Positions 8,830 to 14,973 of a DNA stretch of 21,549 nucleotides are shown here, one piece after another. A program made the position numbers and the translations under genes. Position 1 is the stretch's first letter. Each line of letters starts with the position of its first letter. Under the pieces are notes generated by a model. It was not told the DNA's origin. It searched no databases and was given only the letters and a program-made list of their open reading frames with translations. Source of the stretch: a virus; the IMG/VR virus record IMGVR_UViG_3300037961_001641, positions 1 to 21,549 of that record. One strand, 5' to 3'.

Positions 8830-9309
8830 TTACTCTCCTTTGTCGCCTGAGTGAGACGCTCCAAAATAGAACGAAATAATAGCACTTGCTAATCCTCCTA
8901 AATATCCCAATACAAGATTTATTAAAGCCTCAGAGTTTTGCTCTGGTGGTTGTAGCGTTACCAAGAATATGTATCCTAAAAAACCTCCAATAGTAGCAAT
9001 ACCTATAATTCTTGCTGTCCAATCTTTACTGAACATACCTCTTGCATTTTGTTTATCTTCTGTCTCAAGCTTAAATACATCAACCTCAAGCTCTTTCATC
9101 TTTACTTTAAAATCTTGCTCAGCTTGTTTTATTTGCATCATTTGTTCAGGTGTAGCGTTTTGTATTGCTGTTTGTATATCTTTTGGATTGTTTGCACAAC
9201 CAAGCACATCTGCAATCATATTACCTGCCATACCGCCCATAGGACCACCTAAAGCAGTTCCAATAGTAGGTGCTACTTGACCTAGAATACCTTTGATTAA
9301 TTTTTTCAT
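8830..9309 (-). CDS. Putative holin of the 3-TM (GTA-type) kind (159 aa)
   Basis: The protein starts with a glycine-rich hydrophobic stretch (residues about 5-37). It continues with a charged helix or coiled coil (about 52-90) and ends with two clear membrane segments (about 100-118 and 129-150) before a short polar tail. This layout, with the D-x-Q-N-A-R-x-M-F-S-K-D-W-T-A-R-I-type stretch before the first membrane helix, resembles the 3-TM holin family of phages and gene transfer agents. It lies directly before the lysozyme gene and overlaps the preceding small membrane-protein gene by four bases (ATGA). GGTGA at 7 bases before the ATG serves as ribosome site. The holin role is well supported by context but not proven by a diagnostic motif. 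Confidence 0.8.
   Translation of the reverse strand: MKKLIKGILGQVAPTIGTALGGPMGGMAGNMIADVLGCANNPKDIQTAIQNATPEQMMQIKQAEQDFKVKMKELEVDVFKLETEDKQNARGMFSKDWTARIIGIATIGGFLGYIFLVTLQPPEQNSEALINLVLGYLGGLASAIISFYFGASHSGDKGE
8833..8839 (-). promoter_or_regulatory. Ribosome binding site of the endolysin
   Basis: AGGAGAG on the minus strand, 4 bases before the ATG at 8828, just upstream of the 8830-9309 stop codon. It decides the shorter start of the lysozyme over the in-frame ATG at 8885. Confidence 0.8.
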
Positions 9310-9521
9310 AATATCACCGTAGTAAATACTGCTATAGCTAAAGCACCAACAAAACTAAAAACACCAAATGTTGCCATTCTAATAGTTGTATTTATAGATG
9401 CTATTTCTTGCTTAATATCTGCAAACTCGTTGAAAGCAGTTTTCCAACGCTCTGCGTTTTCTTTTTTTGATACAGCTAAATCTTTAGCCACGTCTTGAAC
9501 TGTAAGTCTTTTGTTAACCAT
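9306..9521 (-). CDS. Small membrane protein, coiled coil plus one C-terminal TM (71 aa)
   Basis: Residues about 1-48 form a charged helix that could be a coiled coil (WKTAFNEFADIKQEIASI). They are followed by one hydrophobic segment (about 50-70, ATFGVFSFVGALAIAVFTTV) that reaches the C-terminus. This is the architecture of XhlA-like haemolysin/holin-associated proteins, which act at the cytoplasmic membrane with a holin. The stop overlaps the start of the 3-TM holin gene (ATGA), and the lysozyme follows, giving a three-gene lysis group. The gene starts one base after the cyclase gene ends, so it also links the lysis group to the accessory island. The assignment rests on architecture and position only. 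Confidence 0.75.
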   Translation of the reverse strand: MVNKRLTVQDVAKDLAVSKKENAERWKTAFNEFADIKQEIASINTTIRMATFGVFSFVGALAIAVFTTVIL

Positions 9522-9522
9522 A

Positions 9523-11265
9523 TTATTTAATAGTATATATTGCTAAAGATTCTTTTTTACCTTTAACTTTAATTGGTTTTAGTAATTCTAACTTAAAATT
9601 GCAAGATTTTTTAGTGTTATGGCCTATTATTAAATCAACTCCAACATCTTTAGTTGCGCTTTCAAGCCTAGCAGCAGTATTAACCGCATCCCCAATAGCA
9701 CTATAATCAAACCTAGTGTCGCTACCCATATTGCCAACACAGGCTTCGCCACTGTTAATACCTATACCAATATCTACGCCTATATTTGCTTCTTTCATAT
9801 CCTGCATTATTTCTAGTGCTGCTTCTATAGCCATATCTTCATGATGTTCCAAATCTATTGGTGCGTTAAATATGGCCATCATAGCGTCACCAATATACTT
9901 ATCTACCATACCGCCATATTTTTTTACGGCATTAGATTGTATTGTTAGCGCTTTATTCATAATATGGGTAACTTCTTCTGGCTCTAAAGTTTCAGATAAA
10001 GCGGTAAATCCACGCACATCAGTAAATAAAAAAGTGCAGTATCTTTTTTCACCACCAAGTTTGAGTGCTTCGGGAGTTTTTTGCAGAATTGCAATTTGTC
10101 TAGGATCTAAATAGTGTTCAAATTGTTTCTTAATTTGTTGACGTAATTTGTATTGCTTACGATAGTTTATATAGAAAGCTGTTGCGCTTGTGAGCACTTG
10201 CGATACAAAAGTCCAGGTAAAATCTATCAAAATGCCCTTTTTGATTAAAAAAACGCTTGAGAAGCCGTTGGTGAGCAGTAAAACACCAGCGAGACTTATG
10301 CCCTTAACCACACCAAGATAATTAATTGAGAGCCACGTCAGAGTGACAAAAATTGCAAAAATTAAAATTTCCAACGCAAAAGCAAAATCTGGTATATATG
10401 GACTGTCAGGAATCAAAATTGACTCAGATAATGCCGCTTGAATCTTATGCGGTTCTAATAATCCAACCGGAGTTGCGATTTGCGGCATGATACCGCTAGC
10501 TGTTACACCGATAAAAACAAATTTATTAGCAACATCTAGTTCTTCTAATGTTGTTTCTGGCGTATCAACCCAGCTTATCCATTTACGACCTAGACTGTCT
10601 GTTTTTACAGGAGCTAAACCTTGTACAGTTATTTCTTCTATACCATTATCATTAGTTTTTATAATGTAAGTATTATTACCAACAAGCATTTTCATCACTT
10701 CGGTACCAAAGGCGGATACAAAGCCATCTGGAGTTCTAAGTAAAAGTGGTATTCTGCGGACTAATTGATCAACGTCTACGGGAGCAGTAGCAATACCTTG
10801 ATCCGCAGACAGTTTAAGTACATCAATATTCTGCACTACTCCCTGACTCATCATACCACCTACATCAGGACCTAGTAAAACTGTACCTGAAGTCTCAGGG
10901 TATGACCCGTTTGGATTCTCAAACATAGCAAGGACAGAACCACCGTAATTTAAAACCTCTGCAAAAACTGCATCGCCGCCCATACGGTCTGGTTGTGGAA
11001 AAGATATAACCCACCCAACACCTAGAGCTCCAGCATTTAAAATATCTACATGTATTTCAGCTAATCTTTGTCTGGGTAAGGGCCAACCACCCTCATCTGC
11101 TATAAACTCTTCATCTAAGTTTAATATGGTAAAAAAGTTAGATGGTTCTTTTTGTTCTACAAAAGCGTCAAAAAATTTAAGTTTTAATATTTCTGTAGGC
11201 TGGCTTTGAAATATAAGTGGTAGTGATAGTAAGGCAAACAAACATATAAATATTTTATATTTCAC
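9523..11265 (-). CDS. CHASE2-domain class III adenylate cyclase (580 aa)
   Basis: The enzyme should make cAMP from ATP in the cytoplasm under control of a periplasmic sensor domain. Order of parts: N-terminal membrane segment (about 4-20); CHASE2 domain (about 25-290, with GGWPLPR 59-65, FPQPDRMGGD 89-98, VDQLVRR 165-171, FIGVTASG 251-258 and ATPVG 264-268); three membrane helices (about 293-313, 318-340, 346-366); a linker; and a cyclase domain (about 408-580). All key residues are visible: metal-binding Asp416 and Asp460, adenine-contacting Lys456, and transition-state Asn529 and Arg533. Ser522 occupies the position that is Asp or Thr in most adenylate cyclases, which fits the bacterial class IIIb pattern. 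The start codon is GTG and overlaps the FecR-gene stop (GTGA). A full-length, apparently intact cyclase in a phage late region is unusual. Confidence 0.95.
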   Translation of the reverse strand: MKYKIFICLFALLSLPLIFQSQPTEILKLKFFDAFVEQKEPSNFFTILNLDEEFIADEGGWPLPRQRLAEIHVDILNAGALGVGWVISFPQPDRMGGDAVFAEVLNYGGSVLAMFENPNGSYPETSGTVLLGPDVGGMMSQGVVQNIDVLKLSADQGIATAPVDVDQLVRRIPLLLRTPDGFVSAFGTEVMKMLVGNNTYIIKTNDNGIEEITVQGLAPVKTDSLGRKWISWVDTPETTLEELDVANKFVFIGVTASGIMPQIATPVGLLEPHKIQAALSESILIPDSPYIPDFAFALEILIFAIFVTLTWLSINYLGVVKGISLAGVLLLTNGFSSVFLIKKGILIDFTWTFVSQVLTSATAFYINYRKQYKLRQQIKKQFEHYLDPRQIAILQKTPEALKLGGEKRYCTFLFTDVRGFTALSETLEPEEVTHIMNKALTIQSNAVKKYGGMVDKYIGDAMMAIFNAPIDLEHHEDMAIEAALEIMQDMKEANIGVDIGIGINSGEACVGNMGSDTRFDYSAIGDAVNTAARLESATKDVGVDLIIGHNTKKSCNFKLELLKPIKVKGKKESLAIYTIK

Positions 11266-12425
11266 TGGCTTTGTCTAATAGTAATAATACTACTACTGCC
11301 TCCGTTTACTTTGATAGTTTTAGAAACACCATCTTGTATAAAGATTACAGTATAACTACCGTTAGTGTCTAAATCTACTCTTGCGCTGTTGTTTACAGCT
11401 CTTATAAGGGTAAGCTTTTCACCATCTATAAAAGATATTATTTGTGTGTCTGGGTCTTGTCCAAACTGCGTACCTGTAAGACTAATTGATCCTATATCTT
11501 GTGATAGTTGATCTTCCTCCTCTGCTACCTCAAGAGCATCCAAAACATCTAATAAATCCTCCAAAAAATTTACATCTAGATAGTTTATATCTAACTCTGT
11601 AAACTCTAGTTCAGCTTCGTTATCTAAAAAATCCTCATCCAAATAATCAATATCTAAATCATTAAAATCTAAAATACTATCCGACTTTACTATCACCTCT
11701 TCTGCTTCTACAACCACTTCCTCTGGTGGTGAAACTATAAGCATGTTATCAATTAAATCTAAGGTTAAATCTAGGATTACTGGTTTTGATGGAGCGCTTT
11801 CAAAAACATTTACTGTTGTAGCTTCAAACGGTTTGTTAAGTATGACACTTCCGGTTGCAGTAATAACTTCTATCTCCCCGCTTGATATACCGTATTCATC
11901 TGGCAGTAATATAATTAATGACTCACCTAACTCATTAACGGTTGCTGTAAAGTCAGTACCACGTATAGCTATATTTGCAGTTGGAGTTTGTAAAGATATG
12001 TTTTGTTTGTTAATACGGTTTAGATTACCGGTAATGAATCTAGTAGTTCCTAACGCAAAGGTAAGGGCCATTTTTGATTTATCTGGATCAGGATCAAAAA
12101 TGTATTCGTTTATTAAAAGCTGGGAGTGTTCTGTAAGCTTTACTTGACTATCATCTAAAAACTTAATAGCCATACGGCCATTATTGGTAATAGCCTCATC
12201 ATTTGTTTGTATACCAAAATTTACTGTAGCGTTATAAAGCTGATCCCTTACAACACTAGCAGAACCAGATAACTCAGATATGTCCCCTATATCAACAGCT
12301 TGTGCTTGTACCTTGGTCGTTTTGGACCACACAGATATTTGAATTAGAAGTATTACTAATAATTTTGAGATAATCCCTTGCAAGCGTTGAAGATTGCGTA
12401 ATATCGAGTGTGTTTGAACTACCAT
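11262..12425 (-). CDS. Secreted FecR-domain protein (387 aa)
   Basis: A signal peptide (residues 1-43: Arg-containing start, hydrophobic 18-33, cleavage near VQAQA) leads into a FecR domain (about 60-200). The diagnostic block TPTANIAIRGTDF lies at 147-159. Residues about 244-315 are strongly acidic and contain a repeated element (DLDIDYLDEDFL 256-267 and ELDINYLDVNFL 277-288). The C-terminal 75 residues are beta-rich. There is no later membrane segment, so the protein should be periplasmic or surface-exposed. FecR proteins next to CHASE2 cyclases occur in bacteria, and here the two genes overlap by four bases, so they probably work as a sensor pair. The first 134 bases overlap the end of the curlin-like gene. 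The ATG at 12425 has only a weak ribosome site (GGA); a TTG at codon 15 is an alternative that keeps the signal sequence. Confidence 0.9.
   Translation of the reverse strand: MVVQTHSILRNLQRLQGIISKLLVILLIQISVWSKTTKVQAQAVDIGDISELSGSASVVRDQLYNATVNFGIQTNDEAITNNGRMAIKFLDDSQVKLTEHSQLLINEYIFDPDPDKSKMALTFALGTTRFITGNLNRINKQNISLQTPTANIAIRGTDFTATVNELGESLIILLPDEYGISSGEIEVITATGSVILNKPFEATTVNVFESAPSKPVILDLTLDLIDNMLIVSPPEEVVVEAEEVIVKSDSILDFNDLDIDYLDEDFLDNEAELEFTELDINYLDVNFLEDLLDVLDALEVAEEEDQLSQDIGSISLTGTQFGQDPDTQIISFIDGEKLTLIRAVNNSARVDLDTNGSYTVIFIQDGVSKTIKVNGGSSSIITIRQSQ
12292..12425 (-). other. Dual-coding overlap of curlin-like and FecR genes (134 bases)
   Basis: Two frames are read over these bases. One encodes curlin-like residues 198-241, including the last repeat turn. 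The other encodes FecR-protein residues 1-44, its signal peptide. Both frames look constrained, since the hydrophobic signal segment and the repeat end are each intact. Confidence 0.75.
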
Positions 12426-13017
12426 CTAAATCCAAGTAAAAATATCCACTATCAGCTGATGTTGTGCCACCATATCCACTACCGCTGAAATTAATTGTGT
12501 TACTGCTTCCATTAACATCTACATAGTTTATCGCATTTGCATAATCTATATCAAAATCAAACTCATTACTGCCCCCAGTAATAATCCAATCTAAATCTAA
12601 ATATGATGCGTCATCATCTTCTGCAACCGCTAAATCAAACGTGTTGCTTGATCCTGTAACATTTATATTCATATTAATGTAATCAGAGTCTATAAGACCT
12701 GTGCTATCCATTAAGATATCAAAAACGTTACTATCGCCTGAAAACTCAAAGAATCCAGTAAAGTTATCACCATCTATAGCATCTGATCTAAATACGTTTG
12801 ATGCACCAATCTGATTGATGTCAAGTATCATTGACACACCATCTAGATCTAGAGCCGTCATGCTACCTGTTTCTGCTGATGTACCACCAATAAGGTTAGA
12901 ACCGCCTTGCTGCTCTAAATCTATAGCAGCTGAGTTACCAGTTTGGTCTACATAAATTTCATTATCTGCAACTATAGATAGAGACATAAATAAAACAATA
13001 TTAATTAGTTTCTTCAT
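12292..13017 (-). CDS. Secreted curlin-like repeat protein, probable CsgG cargo (241 aa)
   Basis: A signal peptide (1-17, MKKLINIVLFMSLSIVA) is followed by a mature region built of repeated short strands with a G[SDGA]SN turn at residues 38-41, 71-74, 94-97, 122-125, 148-151, 170-173 and 199-202. Spacing is 22-33 residues. The first units read like curlin repeats (VDQTGNSAAIDLEQQGGSN and DINQIGASN). Later ones replace the glutamines with aspartates (FDLAV, FDFDI, LDITQ). This predicts a beta-solenoid able to form amyloid-like fibres outside the cell. The protein is Asp/Ser/Asn-rich and acidic and ends with two cysteines. It follows CsgG with a 17-base overlap and its last 44 codons overlap the FecR gene. 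It is the natural candidate for export by the neighbouring CsgG/CsgF. The family assignment is by eye and should be treated as curlin-like, not proven curlin. Confidence 0.85.
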   Translation of the reverse strand: MKKLINIVLFMSLSIVADNEIYVDQTGNSAAIDLEQQGGSNLIGGTSAETGSMTALDLDGVSMILDINQIGASNVFRSDAIDGDNFTGFFEFSGDSNVFDILMDSTGLIDSDYINMNINVTGSSNTFDLAVAEDDDASYLDLDWIITGGSNEFDFDIDYANAINYVDVNGSSNTINFSGSGYGGTTSADSGYFYLDLDGSSNTLDITQSSTLARDYLKIISNTSNSNICVVQNDQGTSTSC

Positions 13018-13822
13018 ATTTCCAATACCCTCGTGTATTTCCTATATTTATTATTTCTAAAACTGCACCTTCGATAGCTTTCATTAAAGCTAGGGTTGTG
13101 CTTTCGTTGCGGGTGGCTCCCGTTTCTATTTCTACCAATTCTGTTCCCATTTCTATAAATTTGAAAACATCTTGCGATTGGCCATAACTATAGATAGTTT
13201 TTTGCGACATTACCTCTATAAGTATTTCGCCTGTTGCTACAGACACCATTCTGAGACTAACGGTTACGCTGTCCTCTCGGTATTGCATACTAGAGCCTAT
13301 ACCAAGGTATCTTGCTCCAATACCTCCCGTAGCTATATTACTATCATACGATACAACAGCACCTTCTAGCAAGACACCAGCAAATAGGAGTGGGCCTAGG
13401 CTTTGTTCTTCACCTAATTTTTCTCTTGTAGATCTTATTAGTTGTCTTTCTTTTGTTAGATTATCTAAACCAACTCTTTCTACTACACGAAAAAAATTAC
13501 CGCCAGCTGCGTGTTTTAAAGATCGTATTAATATTGTATTGGGTGCTTGAGTTATAGCAGATGAAAACAAAGCAAATTCACTGTTACTTTTTCTTTGTCC
13601 GGTTTGGTCTAAGAAAGAATTTGGATAAACAGCAACAACAGGCTTGACTACCGGTGGTTTTACGTTTGCTAATTCTGAAGATTGTAGTTGATAAATGCTA
13701 AAAGATTCTCTGCCTTCAAGATTAAATGTCTTAGGATTAGTTTCTTGTACTACGTCTAAAAGACTACAGCTAGAAACTGAAATCGCCAAAAGGCAATTCA
13801 ATAACAGTCGTTGTTCCATCAT
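13001..13822 (-). CDS. csgG: CsgG-like curli secretion lipoprotein (273 aa)
   Basis: CsgG forms a nonameric outer-membrane pore that secretes curli subunits. The start holds a lipoprotein signal with lipobox VSSC and lipidated Cys19. The body follows E. coli CsgG closely over its whole length: AVYPNSFLDQTGQ (E. coli VSVYNIQDETGQ), FRVVERVGLDNLTKERQLIR, LLEGAVVSYDSNIATGGIGARYLGIG, VTVSLRMVSVATGEIL and a final GNTRGYWKYE. The length is 273 against 277. In the constriction loop only the Phe (Phe86) seems kept; E. coli Tyr51 and Asn55 appear replaced by small or aliphatic residues, with one inserted residue. The start (ATG 13822, or the next at 13819) lies inside the end of the csgF-like gene, so translation is probably coupled. 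CsgE, the adaptor, is not in this window. Confidence 0.97.
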   Translation of the reverse strand: MMEQRLLLNCLLAISVSSCSLLDVVQETNPKTFNLEGRESFSIYQLQSSELANVKPPVVKPVVAVYPNSFLDQTGQRKSNSEFALFSSAITQAPNTILIRSLKHAAGGNFFRVVERVGLDNLTKERQLIRSTREKLGEEQSLGPLLFAGVLLEGAVVSYDSNIATGGIGARYLGIGSSMQYREDSVTVSLRMVSVATGEILIEVMSQKTIYSYGQSQDVFKFIEMGTELVEIETGATRNESTTLALMKAIEGAVLEIINIGNTRGYWKYEETN

Positions 13823-14258
13823 TTGAGTTAAAAATTGTTAGTATTATCATGCCATCTTCAATCTTGTAAGATATTATGTTGCCCTCAAGCTCAAACGATC
13901 CTTCAGTCGATTGTGTTTCCCCAAACATGTTTTCAACTATCTGTCTTGATATTTGTGCGTATATTCTACTTTCTAAATTCCTTAAAAATCTTGCTAATGT
14001 AGTGTTTTCTGCATCTCTTTCTAATTCGTCTTGTAAGGCTTTAATTTCTTCTTTAATAGTCATCTTACGCATGTGTTCTTGATTTTCTATAGTAAGATAA
14101 TGTGAGCTAGTATTTACCCCACTAAAACTTGGATTTTTAAATTTAAAGGTTATGGTATCTGCTTGGATGTTTACGCAAAGAATACCAACAAATAAAACTA
14201 CAGCCCAAATAAAAATTATTTTGTAGTGTAATGGTAGCTTAATCTTTCCTTTGGTCAT
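13770..14258 (-). CDS. csgF: CsgF-like curli assembly factor (162 aa)
   Basis: CsgF binds inside and on top of the CsgG pore and helps nucleate curli. The predicted mature start DTITFKFKNPSFSG matches E. coli GTMTFQFRNPNFGG, the part that inserts into CsgG. It is followed by a charged helix (about 62-112) and a C-terminal strand region (YKIEDGMIILTIFNSNDGTTTVIELP) that matches the E. coli end. A signal peptide (1-33, cleavage after NIQA) puts it through the inner membrane. The start at 14258 is preferred because AAGG (14268-14271) lies 9 bases upstream and the signal peptide then has normal length; the ATG at 14291 lengthens it by 11 residues without a ribosome site. It overlaps the upstream gene by 20 bases and CsgG by 53. 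The mature protein is similar in size to the family. Confidence 0.93.
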   Translation of the reverse strand: MTKGKIKLPLHYKIIFIWAVVLFVGILCVNIQADTITFKFKNPSFSGVNTSSHYLTIENQEHMRKMTIKEEIKALQDELERDAENTTLARFLRNLESRIYAQISRQIVENMFGETQSTEGSFELEGNIISYKIEDGMIILTIFNSNDGTTTVIELPFGDFSF

Positions 14259-14589
14259 CTCTATCAGCCTTAGCAATCTTATTGCTATCAATTAATTGTG
14301 GCACTCCTAGTATAGTTTTTATTAGTGTGTCTTGTCTAATAATCTCATTATCAAGGCTTCTAATTCTATCTATTAATGCTACTAAAATACCGTGCTGGCT
14401 ATCAAGTTTTGTGCCTAATCTTTCTTCAATAGCAGCAATTTGACCTTCTACTTTTTCATCAACGGTATCAAGTTTTGTTTCCATACCATCAACAATACGC
14501 ATAATAAGTTTGTAAATAAACCAACCAAGGCCTAAAGCTGCTGCTATAGGAAAACCAACTTCTTGGATGACGGTTACAGCAGATTCCAC
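14239..14589 (-). CDS. Small one-TM protein with coiled coil, BhlA/UviB-like holin candidate (116 aa)
   Basis: The N-terminal membrane segment (about 10-32, VGFPIAAALGLGWFIYKLIM) is followed by a long charged helix with heptads (about 36-92). This is the layout of BhlA/UviB-type phage holin-like proteins. The start codon is GTG (14587-14589), 12 bases after a GGGGTGA stretch inside the end of the nuclease gene. The stop overlaps the csgF-like gene by 20 bases. It is separated from the main lysis group (8373-9521) by the whole accessory island, so the island may have been inserted between members of an older lysis region. A structural or signalling membrane role is equally possible; only the architecture supports the holin idea. 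Confidence 0.75.
   Translation of the reverse strand: MESAVTVIQEVGFPIAAALGLGWFIYKLIMRIVDGMETKLDTVDEKVEGQIAAIEERLGTKLDSQHGILVALIDRIRSLDNEIIRQDTLIKTILGVPQLIDSNKIAKADRDDQRKD
14268..14271 (-). promoter_or_regulatory. Ribosome binding site of the csgF-like gene
   Basis: AAGG on the minus strand, 9 bases before the ATG at 14258. It supports that start over the upstream in-frame ATG at 14291. Confidence 0.5.
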
Positions 14590-14592
14590 AGT

Positions 14593-14973
14593 TTAGTAAT
14601 CACCCCAAATCTTAGTTTTCTTACCGCCATCATAAAAAACTGCGTGACCCTCATCTATAAGTATTTGACAAATGTCTTTACCATCTTCTGTATACGGTAT
14701 ACCTAAAATACGGCCATACTTACCTTTACCTAAAGATTTTACTTTGATTTTACCTACACATAACTCTGCAAGCCTGGCTTTTGCAGCTAGACCTAGTTTC
14801 TTTTCTGCAAGATCTCTTGTGCGTGATTCTGGTGTGTCAATTTGAGCAAGGCGAACTCTTTGTTTGTGTAGCTTTACATCAAAACCAAGATCTAAGCTAC
14901 AATCAAAAGTATCACCATCTACTATTCTTTCAAGAGTTGCATTATAGACAAATGCATCTGGTGCATCAGCCAT
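14593..14973 (-). CDS. Staphylococcal nuclease-like (SNase/thermonuclease) protein (126 aa)
   Basis: The protein should be a Ca2+-dependent phosphodiesterase that cuts DNA or RNA. The OB-fold of the family is readable throughout, and the catalytic set is intact: Asp21 (VDGDTF), Arg41 (RVRLAQ), Asp46 and Glu49 (IDTPES) and Arg88 (YGRILG). There is no signal peptide, so it should act in the host cytoplasm, for example on host DNA or nucleotide recycling, or in the virion. The ATG overlaps the stop of the upstream gene (TAATG). SNase-like genes are known in several phages. Its position after the fibre gene and before the accessory island is unusual for an early takeover enzyme and suggests late expression. 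Confidence 0.93.
   Translation of the reverse strand: MADAPDAFVYNATLERIVDGDTFDCSLDLGFDVKLHKQRVRLAQIDTPESRTRDLAEKKLGLAAKARLAELCVGKIKVKSLGKGKYGRILGIPYTEDGKDICQILIDEGHAVFYDGGKKTKIWGDY

Noticed and set aside
8829-8885. Longer reading of the lysozyme starting at 8885
   Set aside because: The extra 19 residues have no ribosome site, no signal or anchor character, and overlap the putative holin gene; the start at 8828 has a strong AGGAGAG.
9523-14258. The curli/FecR/cyclase island as a misassembled piece of bacterial genome
   Set aside because: Genes run in the same direction, with overlapping frames inside the island and joins of 20 bases of overlap or one base of gap at its two borders with phage genes. 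No break, duplicated edge or odd intergenic piece is visible. Read mapping would settle it.
14259-14291. Longer reading of the csgF-like gene starting at 14291
   Set aside because: The extra 11 residues only lengthen the signal peptide and enlarge the overlap with the upstream gene; the ATG at 14258 has an AAGG at good distance.
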